A DNA stretch of 52,365 bases, from positions 1 through 52,365 of the forward strand of contig JASGUQ010000017.1 of the NCBI GenBank assembly GCA_030057655.1, in the 5' to 3' direction. Each line of letters opens with the position of its first letter. Position 1 is the stretch's first letter. This DNA is from Bacillota bacterium. Its GTDB lineage: Bacteria > Bacillota > Clostridia > Christensenellales > Aristaeellaceae. The position numbers were made by a program, and so were the translations under genes. The notes under the pieces were generated by a model. It was given only the letters and a program-made list of their open reading frames with translations, made no database searches and had not been told where the DNA came from. Below, piece by piece: positions 1 to 8,685 of this stretch.

Positions 1-53
1 GATGCAACTCCCAATCCCGTGCTTCTCGCCTGCTCTTTCCACCATTCTACTGA

Positions 54-81
54 AAAACGAGGCGCCTGAGCACCTCGTTTT
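54..81 (-). terminator. Hairpin terminator downstream of the LCP gene
   Basis: Nine-base arms AAAACGAGG (54-62) and CCTCGTTTT (73-81) form a perfect hairpin with a ten-base loop. A run of A before the left arm gives a T-run in the minus-strand transcript, so it can terminate the LCP gene that ends at 129. The symmetry means it could work in both directions. Confidence 0.6.
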
Positions 82-128
82 CATCCCCTATTTGTGTCGC
101 CCGAGGGCGACATGTACTTTAGTATTAA

Positions 129-1160
129 TTAACTGCCCCGGCTGCCCGGCTGCTCCATTGCCTCCGGCTCCCCGTAAAGGAACCTGTGAAAGGCCTCGAC
201 CGTTTTTTCTTTCTTGATGATGACGCCGTTGTTGCCATTCTTGGCCCTGCCGGTGGTGTAATAGCCATACTCAGGCAGGCTGATCATCTCGATCTCGGCC
301 TTGCTGGAAAGCGCCGCGGGTATCAGCTCCATCAATTCGGCCGCTGACAGGTTGGTGGTGGTCATGGCCAGGGCCTGCGTGACGGCGTCCATGACCGTTT
401 CGCGCTCGCCCTGCCTGGCTTTTTCCATCAGGGCCACTAAAAACTTACGCTGACGCTCGTTGCGGCCAAAGTTGTTGTCAAGGGCGCGGATGCGCACATA
501 GTGCAGGGACTTGGCGCCGTTTAGGTGAATGGGCCCTTCGCTGTACTCAAGCCGCATGCGGTAGGCCTCGCCCTTGGTCAAAACAACGTCCACCCCGCCC
601 AGGATGTTGACAGCTTTCACAAAGCCCTGGAAGTTGACCGAACAATAATGCCTGATGTTCAGCCCGAACAGCTTGTTGACCGTCTTTACCGCAAGCAGCG
701 GCCCGCCATAGGCGTTGGCATGGGCGATCTTATCCGCCGTGGAAGCGCCCGGGATCTCTACCAGCATGTCGCGCACCAGGCTGGCAAGCTTGATGGCGCC
801 CGTCTTTTTGTTGACCGACAGGATGAGCATCGCGTCGCTTCTGCCCTCATTGAGCATGCCTTTGCGGGTGTCCGTGCCCAAAAGCAGGATGTTCATCCAG
901 TCAGGGTCAAGGCCTTCCGTCACCATCAGGTCATCGGGATCCACTGTCACTTTGAAGGTGTCCATGGTGTTCTCCGTGTTCATCTCCAGCGCTGCCTTCA
1001 GCGCCGCCTCCTGCTGCACCGCCTTGTCCTTCAACAGGTACTGAGAGGCAAAATAACCTCCCACCAAAAGCAGGACCAGCGCAAGCAAAACCAAAGGCCA
1101 CTTTACGCGCTTCTTCTGTTGTTCAGCCCGCTTGGTTACAGCATCCTTGCCGTTTGTCAA
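129..1160 (-). CDS. LytR-CpsA-Psr (LCP) family cell-wall glycopolymer ligase
   Basis: A 343-residue membrane-anchored protein of the LCP family. Such proteins transfer lipid-linked teichoic acid or capsule polymers onto peptidoglycan outside the membrane. A basic N-terminus (KRAEQQKKRVKW) is followed by one transmembrane helix near residues 19-39 and then the extracytoplasmic LCP domain. Visible family motifs are NILLLGTDTR, the GRSDAMLILS strand, SLVRDMLVEIP and FGRNERQRKFL, which contain the Arg and Asp residues that bind pyrophosphate lipids. The reading frame stays open upstream to 1283. TTG at 1160 is preferred because AAGGAGG lies six bases before it and the helix then sits at a normal distance from the start. 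It is monocistronic and ends at a hairpin. Which polymer it attaches cannot be read from the sequence. Confidence 0.88.
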   Translation of the reverse strand: MTNGKDAVTKRAEQQKKRVKWPLVLLALVLLLVGGYFASQYLLKDKAVQQEAALKAALEMNTENTMDTFKVTVDPDDLMVTEGLDPDWMNILLLGTDTRKGMLNEGRSDAMLILSVNKKTGAIKLASLVRDMLVEIPGASTADKIAHANAYGGPLLAVKTVNKLFGLNIRHYCSVNFQGFVKAVNILGGVDVVLTKGEAYRMRLEYSEGPIHLNGAKSLHYVRIRALDNNFGRNERQRKFLVALMEKARQGERETVMDAVTQALAMTTTNLSAAELMELIPAALSSKAEIEMISLPEYGYYTTGRAKNGNNGVIIKKEKTVEAFHRFLYGEPEAMEQPGSRGS

Positions 1161-1321
1161 AACATAACCTCCTTGGAAATATGGGGAATTTTTGTTCGAT
1201 GCCGCGATGACTCCGCCACCTGGATTCAACAGAAAAATCCCCCCTCGTTGCATCAATTCACGCACTGCCCTATCAAAGCACAATCAAGGAGGAAAATCAA
1301 GGATTGCTGAACCGAAAAGCC

Positions 1322-2494
1322 TTAAAAATAGCTCACTTTTATCTTCTTTCCCATTTTTTTAAGGCATTTGGACAATTCCTCAACCAGGTTCATTTTAATG
1401 TTAAAATTGATCGGCAAATCAGGATTCTGATGCGCAGGGTTAACAGCCCTGCCAACGTAAAAATTGATGTCGGTTGCTTCTTCAAACAGCATTCGGCAGA
1501 TTAAAGAGGCAGCGTCATGCTTGAAGTTCCAGTGCTCATAATGCTTGTTTTCGCCAAGATAATCCTGAGCGTATTCAAGTACCTTGCTGATGGTGATCAC
1601 GCCTTCTGTAACAAGGTCTACCCCTTCGATTTTATCGATGGGAGGCACATCACGCGCTTTCAAATTCGGGCTTGCGATGATGGGCTTGCCTAAAAAATTA
1701 GCCGTGATGGAGGCGGTTGTTCCTCCGCAAACAATGTGCTTGCCTTCCTTGGAAAAAAAGAGCGACAGCATGCGTTTGTCATCGTTGCGGTTTGAAGGCG
1801 GGCCAAAAAGAAGATTCATCGGCTCTCTTTTTCTGATCCTGACAACACAGGCGGTGGCGTCGTCCCCAGGCTTATAGCCATAGAGTTTGTTGCATTCGTC
1901 GATCAGTATGGTGGACATGGTTTTGGTCGTGTAGCCGGCAAAGGAAATCGCTAACATAAAGTCCGCGATATCCTCTCGTTTCCAGCTATAATTATAATCC
2001 TGGCCGGTTCCGGCATGAGGGCAGCCATCGCTCATGGCGATAAAAAGATCGTTTTCCTTCAGTTTAATAACAGACCTGAATATTTTTTTGCCTGCGATGT
2101 TGATCTCTGTTCCGGGATAATCCCAGATTTCCCCGTCACGAATAGCGATGACCCGAGGATTGTCATACTGTATAATTTCTGCGATCTGGTTTCTTTTAAG
2201 ATGAATAATGGTAAAAGTGGAATACGCGATTCCCCGGACTGAGCAGACAGGAAGCGTTGCGGCAATTGTTTCCACGCACTCTTCTAAACTCAGCCCTTCA
2301 GCCAGCATGGTTGAAATGATTTTAGAGGTCAAGGTTGAAAGAATGCTCGCTTTAACGCCGCTTCCAAGCCCGTCTGACAGGACAATGACCGTGGAATGAT
2401 CGTCCGGCTCCACAACATCCACATGGTCGCCGCAAAGCTGCTCCCCATAACAATTGATGCTTTTAAACCCTATATCAGGACATAAATCATTCAT
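1322..2494 (-). CDS. SpoIIE-type (PP2C) serine/threonine phosphatase coupled to the hydrogenase sensor
   Basis: A 390-residue protein. The N-terminal half is a PP2C/SpoIIE phosphatase domain (about residues 1-225) with its metal-binding signatures: VLSDGLGSG near residue 40, AMSDGCPHAG near 155 and GDDATACVV near 215. The C-terminal part (about 235-390, starting around HIVCGGTTASITANFLG) is not part of the standard PP2C fold and I do not recognise it. The start ATG overlaps the last eight bases of the upstream hydrogenase gene, so the two are translationally coupled. By analogy with group C sensory hydrogenase loci, it probably converts an H2 or redox signal into dephosphorylation of a regulator, perhaps an anti-anti-sigma factor. 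That target is inference; none is encoded nearby. No membrane segments are seen. Confidence 0.85.
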   Translation of the reverse strand: MNDLCPDIGFKSINCYGEQLCGDHVDVVEPDDHSTVIVLSDGLGSGVKASILSTLTSKIISTMLAEGLSLEECVETIAATLPVCSVRGIAYSTFTIIHLKRNQIAEIIQYDNPRVIAIRDGEIWDYPGTEINIAGKKIFRSVIKLKENDLFIAMSDGCPHAGTGQDYNYSWKREDIADFMLAISFAGYTTKTMSTILIDECNKLYGYKPGDDATACVVRIRKREPMNLLFGPPSNRNDDKRMLSLFFSKEGKHIVCGGTTASITANFLGKPIIASPNLKARDVPPIDKIEGVDLVTEGVITISKVLEYAQDYLGENKHYEHWNFKHDAASLICRMLFEEATDINFYVGRAVNPAHQNPDLPINFNIKMNLVEELSKCLKKMGKKIKVSYF

Positions 2495-4166
2495 TTTGGA
2501 TGGACTCCTTTAATTTTGTAAGCGCAATCTTGGTTTCAGCTGCGGTTTCACCCAGGAGCGATGCAATTTCCTGGACAATGCGCATCTGCTTGTCAACAAC
2601 CTTGTCGGCGGTTTCGACAGTTTGACGAGCGATGCTTTCTTTTTTCTCGCGCTCTCTTTGCTCGTCTGTAATATCACGCAAAACGCCAATGATCAGCCGC
2701 GAATCCCGGTCAAATATGACTGTGCGTTCGACATAGCATTTATACTCGGCCAGGTAGACCCGCTCGTTGTAAACATTGCGCCCGGTTTCCAAAACATTCA
2801 TAAACACGGTGGGATCAAGAATGCGCACAACATGGTCGCCCAAAACATCGCCGGCGGAACGGATGTTCATGATTCTTCTTGCAGCCGCGTTGGTTTGCTG
2901 AACTTCAAGGTTTTCATTGAGAACAATGAGCCCGTTGGATGAATTTCTGACAATTGTGTCAGAAAAACTTTCTGCCTTATCCTTCAGGAAGGGCAAACAC
3001 ATGGAGATCTCCGCCTTCCCTTGAAGGATGGCAATGGCTTTTTCACGGCACGTCTCATATCCGCAAGAGCCGCAATTCAATTCCTGAGAAGGGTCGGTTT
3101 TCCCTAACTGTCGAAGCACATTTTGAATTTCGATCTCGGAAGGCATGAGAGCATCCTGCGGAATGTGATCAAAATGCTTTCTCATCGCCTCAATCTTCGG
3201 CTGCGGAACATTAAAATCTTTTTCGCCTGCATAACCGGAAACGGCAACATAATCCTTGGCGATGGACGCGCGGTGGTATTTTTCCATAAGAGGCCCGCCC
3301 ACACAGCTGCCGACACAGGCGGACATTTCCACAAAGCACTTGTGAATCTTGCCGTTTATAATGTCGTTGAGGGCCGCCATGCAATTATCTACGCCGTCAA
3401 TGGCGAAATAAGTATAATCGGGGGCATCCTGCGCCATTGTTTTCAGTATGCCGCCGGTGGTCGGGAAAAAACGGGCGCGTGAATGAACATCATGGTCAAC
3501 CTCCTGTTCAAGCGCTATCCCTTCGTCCTCCAGCCAGCTGGTAAACTCATCAAAGGTCAAAACGGCGTCCACTAAGCCGTCATAAGCGTCCGCTTCGTCT
3601 TTTTTGGCAACGCAAGGGCCGACAAAAACAGTCTTGGCATCGGGATGTCTGCGCTTAATGTCCTGGCAGTGCGCCTGCATGGGGGACAGAACGTCGGCAA
3701 GGTATTTCAGCGCCTCGGGGTAGTGTTTTTGAATTAACAGATTCACAGAATGGCAGCAGGAGGAGATGATGACGTCCTGCCCGTCTTCTTTGAGTATTCT
3801 TTCGTATTCTTTTTTAACCATGGTAGCGCCGATGGCCGTTTCTTCCACATCATAAAACCCCAGTTTTTTTACAGCCCTGCGCATAGCGCTGATGCCAACG
3901 CCTTCATAGTTCGCAATAAAAGCGGGGGCAAGGCTGATGATGACCGGGGCCCCGCTTTGAAGGAGAACCTTGACCTTTTCGGTTTCATCCACAATTTCTT
4001 TCGCGTTTTGCGGGCAGACAACAAAGCATTGCCCGCAAAGAATGCATTCGTTTCCGATAATGTGCGCTTGGTTCCCTGAAAATCGGATCGCTTTGACCGG
4101 ACAATGGCGAATGCATTTATAACAATTTTTGCAGTTTGATTTTTTCAGCGTCAAACAATCAGCCAT
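2487..4166 (-). CDS. Group C-like sensory [FeFe]-hydrogenase with PAS domain (HydS-like)
   Basis: A 559-residue cytosolic iron-sulfur protein. Residues 12-52 hold two ferredoxin clusters (Cys12/15/18/22 and Cys41/44/47/51). The H-cluster domain follows with all three signature regions: SSCCHSVN (135-142), GPCVAKK (183-189) and EMSACVGSC (280-288). It keeps the four cluster-binding cysteines and the adjacent proton-relay cysteine (Cys137). A further Fe-S motif has cysteines at 365, 368, 373 and 390. A PAS domain (about 395-500) and a short helical tail complete it. This order is that of group C sensory hydrogenases, thought to sense H2 rather than make it in bulk. Departures from catalytic enzymes are His after SCC instead of Pro, and Ser before the last cysteine of L3. 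No maturases (HydE, F, G) lie in the window. It precedes the phosphatase gene with an 8-bp overlap. Confidence 0.88.
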   Translation of the reverse strand: MADCLTLKKSNCKNCYKCIRHCPVKAIRFSGNQAHIIGNECILCGQCFVVCPQNAKEIVDETEKVKVLLQSGAPVIISLAPAFIANYEGVGISAMRRAVKKLGFYDVEETAIGATMVKKEYERILKEDGQDVIISSCCHSVNLLIQKHYPEALKYLADVLSPMQAHCQDIKRRHPDAKTVFVGPCVAKKDEADAYDGLVDAVLTFDEFTSWLEDEGIALEQEVDHDVHSRARFFPTTGGILKTMAQDAPDYTYFAIDGVDNCMAALNDIINGKIHKCFVEMSACVGSCVGGPLMEKYHRASIAKDYVAVSGYAGEKDFNVPQPKIEAMRKHFDHIPQDALMPSEIEIQNVLRQLGKTDPSQELNCGSCGYETCREKAIAILQGKAEISMCLPFLKDKAESFSDTIVRNSSNGLIVLNENLEVQQTNAAARRIMNIRSAGDVLGDHVVRILDPTVFMNVLETGRNVYNERVYLAEYKCYVERTVIFDRDSRLIIGVLRDITDEQREREKKESIARQTVETADKVVDKQMRIVQEIASLLGETAAETKIALTKLKESIQNE

Positions 4167-4235
4167 ATTACCCTATTCCCCTCTCAACTTGTTTCATGTA
4201 CTCTGCCGGAGAAATTCTTTAAAATTCTCTTTAAC

Positions 4236-4265
4236 ACTATATAATTGACTGACCAATTTATGCAA
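4236..4265 (-). promoter_or_regulatory. Putative sigma-A promoter of the hydrogenase-phosphatase operon
   Basis: On the minus strand, TTGCAT (4260-4265) and TATAGT (4236-4241) are separated by 18 bases. Transcription would start about 60 bases upstream of the hydrogenase ATG at 4166. The -35 box is imperfect, so this is a moderate call. Confidence 0.45.
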
Positions 4266-4368
4266 GGAAAAGAAAGATTTCCTGCTTTTACTTATCAAAG
4301 CAGGAAGGCAAGGTGTCAAAAACGCCGCGGGGAAAGCCCTGTTTTCAGCGCTGAGGTAGCGTCCGGGA

Positions 4369-4398
4369 TTGACAGCCCGCGTTTTTTATCGCTAAGAT
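4369..4398 (+). promoter_or_regulatory. Putative promoter of the sulfatase gene
   Basis: TTGACA (4369-4374) is followed after 18 bases by TAAGAT (4393-4398), about 40 bases before the sulfatase start. The -35 box is perfect and the -10 box matches four of six consensus bases. Confidence 0.45.
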
Positions 4399-4438
4399 AA
4401 GGAAAATATTTTAAGAGCGTATACCAAGGAGGAACCGC

Positions 4439-5914
4439 ATGAAGCGACAATGCATCCTTTTGATGAGCGACACCACCCGCTGGGACATGCTGGGCTGCTA
4501 CGGCGGCAAGGAGATGCTGACCCCCCATTTGGACGCCATGGCCAGCCGCGGGCTGCGGTTTGAGCGGGCCTACACCGCGCAGCCGGTCTGCGGCCCGGCC
4601 CGCTCCTGCCTGTTCACCGGCATGTTCCCGCACAGCAACGGAAGCTGGGCCAACTGCATGCCTTTGAGCGCCGGGATCAAGCACCTGGGGCAATGGGCGA
4701 TGGAAGCGGGCATCCACACCGCCTACATCGGCAAATGGCACCTGGACGGCGGGGATTATTTCGGCAACGGCGTCTGCCCGGAGGGCTGGGATCCGGAATA
4801 CTGGTATGACATGAAGAACTACCTGGACGAAAAAAGCCCGGAAGAACGCCTGCGCTCCCGGAACGCGGCCCTCAGCGATGAGGGGATTAAAGCGGACTAT
4901 ACCTTTGGCTTTGGCGTCACGCAGCGCGCCTTGCGCTTTATCCGGGAGCACGCGCAGGAGGACTTTCTGCTGGTGGTCTCCTATGACGAGCCCCACGGGC
5001 CCAGCCTCTGCCCGCCGCCATTCAACACGATGTATCAGGACTACCGCTTTGAAAGCGAGGCCCTGAAAGACGAATTGGAAAACAAGCCCGCCTACCAATC
5101 CGTATGGGGCAACATTTCAAAGGGTCCCGACGCCCCGGGTGTGGACGAGGGAAACAGGCGGCTGATGCGGTGCAACTCCTTTATGGACGACCTTGCCGGC
5201 CAGGTGCTGGATGCCGCGAAAAACCATTGTCCGGATGCCCTTCGTCTCTACACCTCCGACCATGGCGACGGCATGCACGCGCACAAGCTGACCATCAAGG
5301 GGCCTGCCATTTATGACGACATCGCCCGCATTCCGCTCATCGCGGAGGGGCCGGGCGTGCCCAAGGGAGCGGTCTACCCCCACACCCTTTCCCACATCGA
5401 CCTGCCTGCCACCATATTAAACCACCTGGGCGTCCCCCAGCCGCGCTGTTTCCAGGGGGAGAGCCTGCTGCCGCAGCTTAAGGGGGATCAGGCGCCCACC
5501 GGGCGGGCAGCCTTTGTGGAGTTCAACCGCTATGAGGTGGATCATGACGGCTTTGGCGGCTTCCAGCCCATGCGGGCCATCATCACGGACGAATACAAAC
5601 TGGCCCTGCACCTGTGCGACACGGACGAGCTGTATGTCAGGGCGGAGGACCCCCATGACATGAACAACCGGATCAATGATCCAAAGCTCAAGGACGAGCG
5701 GGACAGGCTGCACGAGCAGATCCTGGACTGGATGAACGTCACGCGGGACCCCTTCCGGGGCTATCAGTGGCGCTGCCGCCCCTGGCGGACGGACTGCGCG
5801 CCCTCCTGGTGGGTGGACGGCTACACCCGCCAGCCGGAAAACGAGCCCGGCGAGCCCAGGCAGCTGGATTACAACACCGGGCTTCCCATGGTTGAGAGCA
5901 CCAGGAAGAAATAA
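4439..5914 (+). CDS. Type I sulfatase, Cys-type formylglycine motif
   Basis: A 491-residue alkaline-phosphatase-superfamily sulfatase that would hydrolyse a sulfate ester, most likely on a carbohydrate. The catalytic motif C-x-P-x-R is CGPAR at residues 51-55. Cys51 is the residue that a radical-SAM maturase converts to formylglycine in anaerobes. Metal and substrate-binding regions are visible: LLMSDTTRW at the start, GKWHLDGG near 98, and TSDHGDGM followed by a conserved Lys near 275-290. There is no signal peptide, so it should act in the cytoplasm on an imported sugar. ATG 4439 is preceded by AAGGAGG with a six-base spacer. No maturase gene is in the window. A phosphonate monoesterase or other superfamily member is a less likely alternative. 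Confidence 0.88.
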   Translation: MKRQCILLMSDTTRWDMLGCYGGKEMLTPHLDAMASRGLRFERAYTAQPVCGPARSCLFTGMFPHSNGSWANCMPLSAGIKHLGQWAMEAGIHTAYIGKWHLDGGDYFGNGVCPEGWDPEYWYDMKNYLDEKSPEERLRSRNAALSDEGIKADYTFGFGVTQRALRFIREHAQEDFLLVVSYDEPHGPSLCPPPFNTMYQDYRFESEALKDELENKPAYQSVWGNISKGPDAPGVDEGNRRLMRCNSFMDDLAGQVLDAAKNHCPDALRLYTSDHGDGMHAHKLTIKGPAIYDDIARIPLIAEGPGVPKGAVYPHTLSHIDLPATILNHLGVPQPRCFQGESLLPQLKGDQAPTGRAAFVEFNRYEVDHDGFGGFQPMRAIITDEYKLALHLCDTDELYVRAEDPHDMNNRINDPKLKDERDRLHEQILDWMNVTRDPFRGYQWRCRPWRTDCAPSWWVDGYTRQPENEPGEPRQLDYNTGLPMVESTRKK

Positions 5915-5956
5915 AAGATCCGATCTGTTTGGTTGAACAGCCGCTGATAAAATAAG

Positions 5957-6005
5957 CTGCGCCCCCAAGGCTGAACGAAAAGCAACAAAGGGGCGCAGTT
6001 TTTTT
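5957..6005 (+). terminator. Intrinsic terminator of the sulfatase gene
   Basis: Perfect nine-base arms CTGCGCCCC (5957-5965) and GGGGCGCAG (5990-5998) with a 24-base loop are followed by seven T. The element abuts the convergent DUF1275 gene, whose stop codon overlaps the T-run. Confidence 0.8.
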
Positions 6006-6720
6006 CAGGGATGTCGGATTAAAATGGTTCGGCGCTTTTTCCGCGTCATTTTCGCCCGCGCCAGCGCGGTGGCGCCCAAAATCAGATAGAAGACGCCGCC
6101 AAGCAGCAGCAGGTTGATTTTGAGGGCGCCTGACAGCAGCGCGCAGACCAAGACGCCCAGCGTAAAAAATATCAGGCAGGACAGGTGGAAGAGGAAGAAC
6201 CGTAGATCCTCCCCCTGAAAGCGCTTTTTAGCCACCATCCTGCCCAAGGCCGCGCCGCAGTCGGTCAGATGCCCGGTTATATGGGTGGTGCGGGCCAAGA
6301 CGCCGCGAAAGCGCAGGATCAGCCCGTTTTGCGCCCCAAGCGCCAGGGCCAGAACAGCCAGGCTGACAAAGGCTGAAGCGGACAGCATCTGGCTGAGTGC
6401 CAGCAAGAATCCGCCGGGCAGGAACACCTGGCCGCACCTTTGCCAAACTCCCGGCCTGTCCACTGGGAAATGAATGGAGCTGGCCGCCGCACCGAGCAAA
6501 AAACTGAGGACACACACAACAAACAGCGCGATCAGCCCCGCGTCCTGTTCGGACAGCGCCAGGCCCAGTTTGGTCAGGTTGCCGGTCATGTGGGACATCG
6601 TCTGCCAAACCGCAAAAAGCCGGCGGCGTTTAAAAAGCCGGCCAAAAAGACCAGAAGAAAAATCCACAGCGCGTCCAGGTCCTGTTTATCAAAATGGATC
6701 AACCTGTTTTTTGCCGGCAT
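6005..6720 (-). pseudogene. DUF1275 (YoaK-like) membrane protein, interrupted by a frameshift
   Basis: The larger frame gives a 220-residue hydrophobic protein with the DUF1275 hallmarks MSHMTGNLTKLG and TTHITGHLTDCG and six predicted membrane segments in the whole gene, but it lacks the first helix. That helix is found in another frame: ATG at 6720, preceded by GGGGGAGAG, reads MPAKNRLIHFDKQDLDAL then WIFLLVFLAGFLNAAGFLRFG, and hits a stop just after. The two frames join near 6603-6610, where one missing base (for example a C in TTTGGC/CAG) would restore a protein of about 238 residues, the normal family length. It is therefore either a recently inactivated gene or a sequencing error. The family's function is unknown; some members are proposed transporters. 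Confidence 0.7.
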
Positions 6721-6800
6721 ATTCACTCTCCCCCGCCCCCTTTCACTGCCTTTTATCATAACACCGGAAGGCTGTCTTCGCCAAGTTCAGACCTTCTTGC

Positions 6801-6829
6801 TTGAACTGCCGCAAGCGCTTTGCTATACT
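6801..6829 (+). promoter_or_regulatory. Sigma-A promoter upstream of the exported-protein pair
   Basis: TTGAAC (6801-6806) and TATACT (6824-6829) are spaced by 17 bases, with a TG one base before the -10 box. This would drive the gene starting at 6884. Confidence 0.6.
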
Positions 6830-6883
6830 TTTTGGCATCACCATCAACTGCACACTTTGACCGACCCTGAAAACGAGGCCGAT

Positions 6884-7831
6884 ATGATGAAGAGATTTTT
6901 AGCCCTGTGCCTGCTCATGACCTTGCCTTTTTCCGCCTGCGCTCTGGACATGTCCAAAATGAGCTTGGATGAGCTTGAGGCGCTGAGGCTGGAGGCGGAC
7001 GCGGAAATCCGCATCCGGCAGCTTCCGGACGCGCAGGGCTACCTGGACGTTCTGGACGGCGAGGGCTACTACAGGTTCCCTGATGACAAGATGGAAGACA
7101 AGGTCCGTTTAACCGGGGACATCTTAAGCATACAGCTTTCAGACAATCAGACTTTTTATTACCTGATCTCGCTGAAAAACAACCCCGGGATGATCTTCCT
7201 GGCGGATTATGACCAGCCAAGGGATCAGCACAGGTTTCTTCCCGGGGAAACGGTCACGGTGTACGGCGCCTTCATGGGCATCACTGCTTATTCTGCTGAG
7301 GAGCCCTTGATCTCCGGCAAGCCCAGCGTGCGGGCTGACCTGGTCGTCCTGTGCCAGGAGGAAGAAAAACAAGTTGTTGGAACCCGGGAAAACCCGGTTA
7401 AAAACAACACCCCTGTTTTGTATGAGGGCACCGTCTGGTCGGATTACGCGGATTTTGAGTTTGAGATTACCTCCGTGAAGCGCGGTTATGAAGCCCAGAA
7501 GCTGGTCAAGGACATGAGCAAGTACAACATCACGCCCTTAAAGACCCAGGAATACTTTGTGATCTGGCTCCGGGTGAAGGCGCTGGCCGCGCCAAACGGC
7601 CGCGCGCCCCTAAGCCAGGAGGACTTCCGCTTTGTGAGCGCGGACGGCCGGGAATACCGCCAGCACTTCCTGATCAACCCGACCAGCTATCTTCAAACCA
7701 TCTATGAGGGCACGGAATATGTGGCCGTCCTCTCCTCCATCATTGACAAGGGGGACAGGCCGCTTTTGGTATACCAGCCGCAGTCCGCCCGGCCCCTCTG
7801 GTTTGACCCCAACAGCGAGGCCGGCCCATGA
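6884..7831 (+). CDS. Exported protein with OB-like and DUF4352-like regions, function unknown
   Basis: A 315-residue secreted protein. Residues 1-20 form a signal peptide ending FSACAL. The cysteine could be a lipobox, giving a lipoprotein, or ACA could be a signal peptidase I site; I cannot decide. A short charged stretch (MSLDELEALRLEADAEI) precedes a small beta-rich region near residues 58-115 (VRLTGDILSIQLSDNQTFYYL), which looks like an OB-fold of the kind seen in exported clostridial proteins. The C-terminal half (about 160-310) has the pattern of DUF4352/immunoglobulin-like domains (FEFEITSV, YFVIWLRVKAL, DGREYRQH). ATG 6884 was chosen because it begins the signal peptide; a second ATG follows directly. 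Its stop overlaps the next start by four bases, so both proteins are probably made together. Confidence 0.65.
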   Translation: MMKRFLALCLLMTLPFSACALDMSKMSLDELEALRLEADAEIRIRQLPDAQGYLDVLDGEGYYRFPDDKMEDKVRLTGDILSIQLSDNQTFYYLISLKNNPGMIFLADYDQPRDQHRFLPGETVTVYGAFMGITAYSAEEPLISGKPSVRADLVVLCQEEEKQVVGTRENPVKNNTPVLYEGTVWSDYADFEFEITSVKRGYEAQKLVKDMSKYNITPLKTQEYFVIWLRVKALAAPNGRAPLSQEDFRFVSADGREYRQHFLINPTSYLQTIYEGTEYVAVLSSIIDKGDRPLLVYQPQSARPLWFDPNSEAGP

Positions 7832-8559
7832 GACGCTTTCTGTCATGGCTGCTGTTCCTTGTTCTGCTTTTTTCGCCGATGCTCTCGCTTGCGGGGGTTG
7901 CCTTTCCCCTGCCGACCAAGCCGGGCGAACAGGGAAGCCAGGTCAAATTGCTTCAAAAAAAGCTGATCGAAAAAGGCTTGTTAAAAGAGGGCGCTGACAC
8001 CGCGGTGTATGATGAGATGACCCGGAGCGCCGTCGCGGTCTTTCAGGCAGAGAACGGCATCAGGGCGACGGGCAGGGCGGACCTGGACACTCTGCTGGTG
8101 CTTTTCCGTAAGCCAAAACCCAAGCCGGGCGTCACCCAGGTGCCTGAGTGGTACGCGGGCGGCAGCGAGCTGATCCCCTTCGGCGCGGTCTTTGAGGTCA
8201 AGGATGTCAGGAGCGGCATCATCTTCTCCGTCTACCGGATGATGGGCCAGAGCCACCTGGACGCGGAACCCCTGACAAAAGAGGACACCGCCAAAATGAA
8301 GAAGGCCTATACCAGCTGGCGCTGGGACAGGCGGCCCATCCTGATCCGCTATGAAGGCCAGGTCTACGCGGCCTCCATGAACGGCATGCCGCACAGCTGG
8401 CAGTCCAACAAAAAATCAGGTTTCCCGGGCCACTTCTGCATCCATTTTGCCTTCAGCCGGGGGGATTCCAGCCAGCGCCTTGACGCGGATCACCAGCAGG
8501 CGGTGCTGGAGGCGGCAGCCACCCAGTGGGAGGACCCACCGACGCAGGGGAAGAAATAA
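7828..8559 (+). CDS. Secreted peptidoglycan-binding protein with a C-terminal HFCIHF domain
   Basis: A 243-residue exported protein. A signal peptide (residues 1-23) precedes a PG_binding_1 domain at about residues 30-90, with the repeat pattern GSQVKLLQKKLIEKGLL and AVAVFQAENGI. The C-terminal domain (about 108-230) ends with GFPGHFCIHFAFSRG. This His-Cys-His signature recurs in clostridial peptidoglycan-binding proteins and is reminiscent of, but not identical to, L,D-transpeptidase active sites. Enzymatic activity is therefore only a guess. The ATG overlaps the stop of the upstream exported protein (ATGA), which points to a shared envelope role. A weak hairpin follows at 8617. Confidence 0.75.
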   Translation: MRRFLSWLLFLVLLFSPMLSLAGVAFPLPTKPGEQGSQVKLLQKKLIEKGLLKEGADTAVYDEMTRSAVAVFQAENGIRATGRADLDTLLVLFRKPKPKPGVTQVPEWYAGGSELIPFGAVFEVKDVRSGIIFSVYRMMGQSHLDAEPLTKEDTAKMKKAYTSWRWDRRPILIRYEGQVYAASMNGMPHSWQSNKKSGFPGHFCIHFAFSRGDSSQRLDADHQQAVLEAAATQWEDPPTQGKK

Positions 8560-8616
8560 TTCATTGCCGCATAAGAATGATTCCGGGCTGCATTGCCCTA
8601 TAAAAGTAAGTCAAGA

Positions 8617-8642
8617 GCCGCTGCGGAACCAACCACAGCGGC
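8617..8642. terminator. Hairpin between convergent genes
   Basis: Arms GCCGCTG (8617-8623) and CAGCGGC (8636-8642) are perfectly complementary. The bases after either arm are only modestly T-rich, so termination efficiency is uncertain. It lies between the convergent genes ending at 8559 and 8686. Confidence 0.4.
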
Positions 8643-8685
8643 TTATTATGCGCAACTCAAGCAGGAATGATGCGAGATCAATAAA

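Noticed and set aside
525-1310. Long plus-strand open frame (261 codons) opposite the LCP gene
   Set aside because: It is antisense to a well-supported LCP gene, lacks a ribosome-binding site and has a His/Arg/Gln-rich composition typical of antisense frames in GC-rich genes.
4316-5098. Minus-strand frame of 260 codons opposite the sulfatase
   Set aside because: Ala/Val/His-rich shadow of a gene with a clear catalytic motif; no start site or family match.
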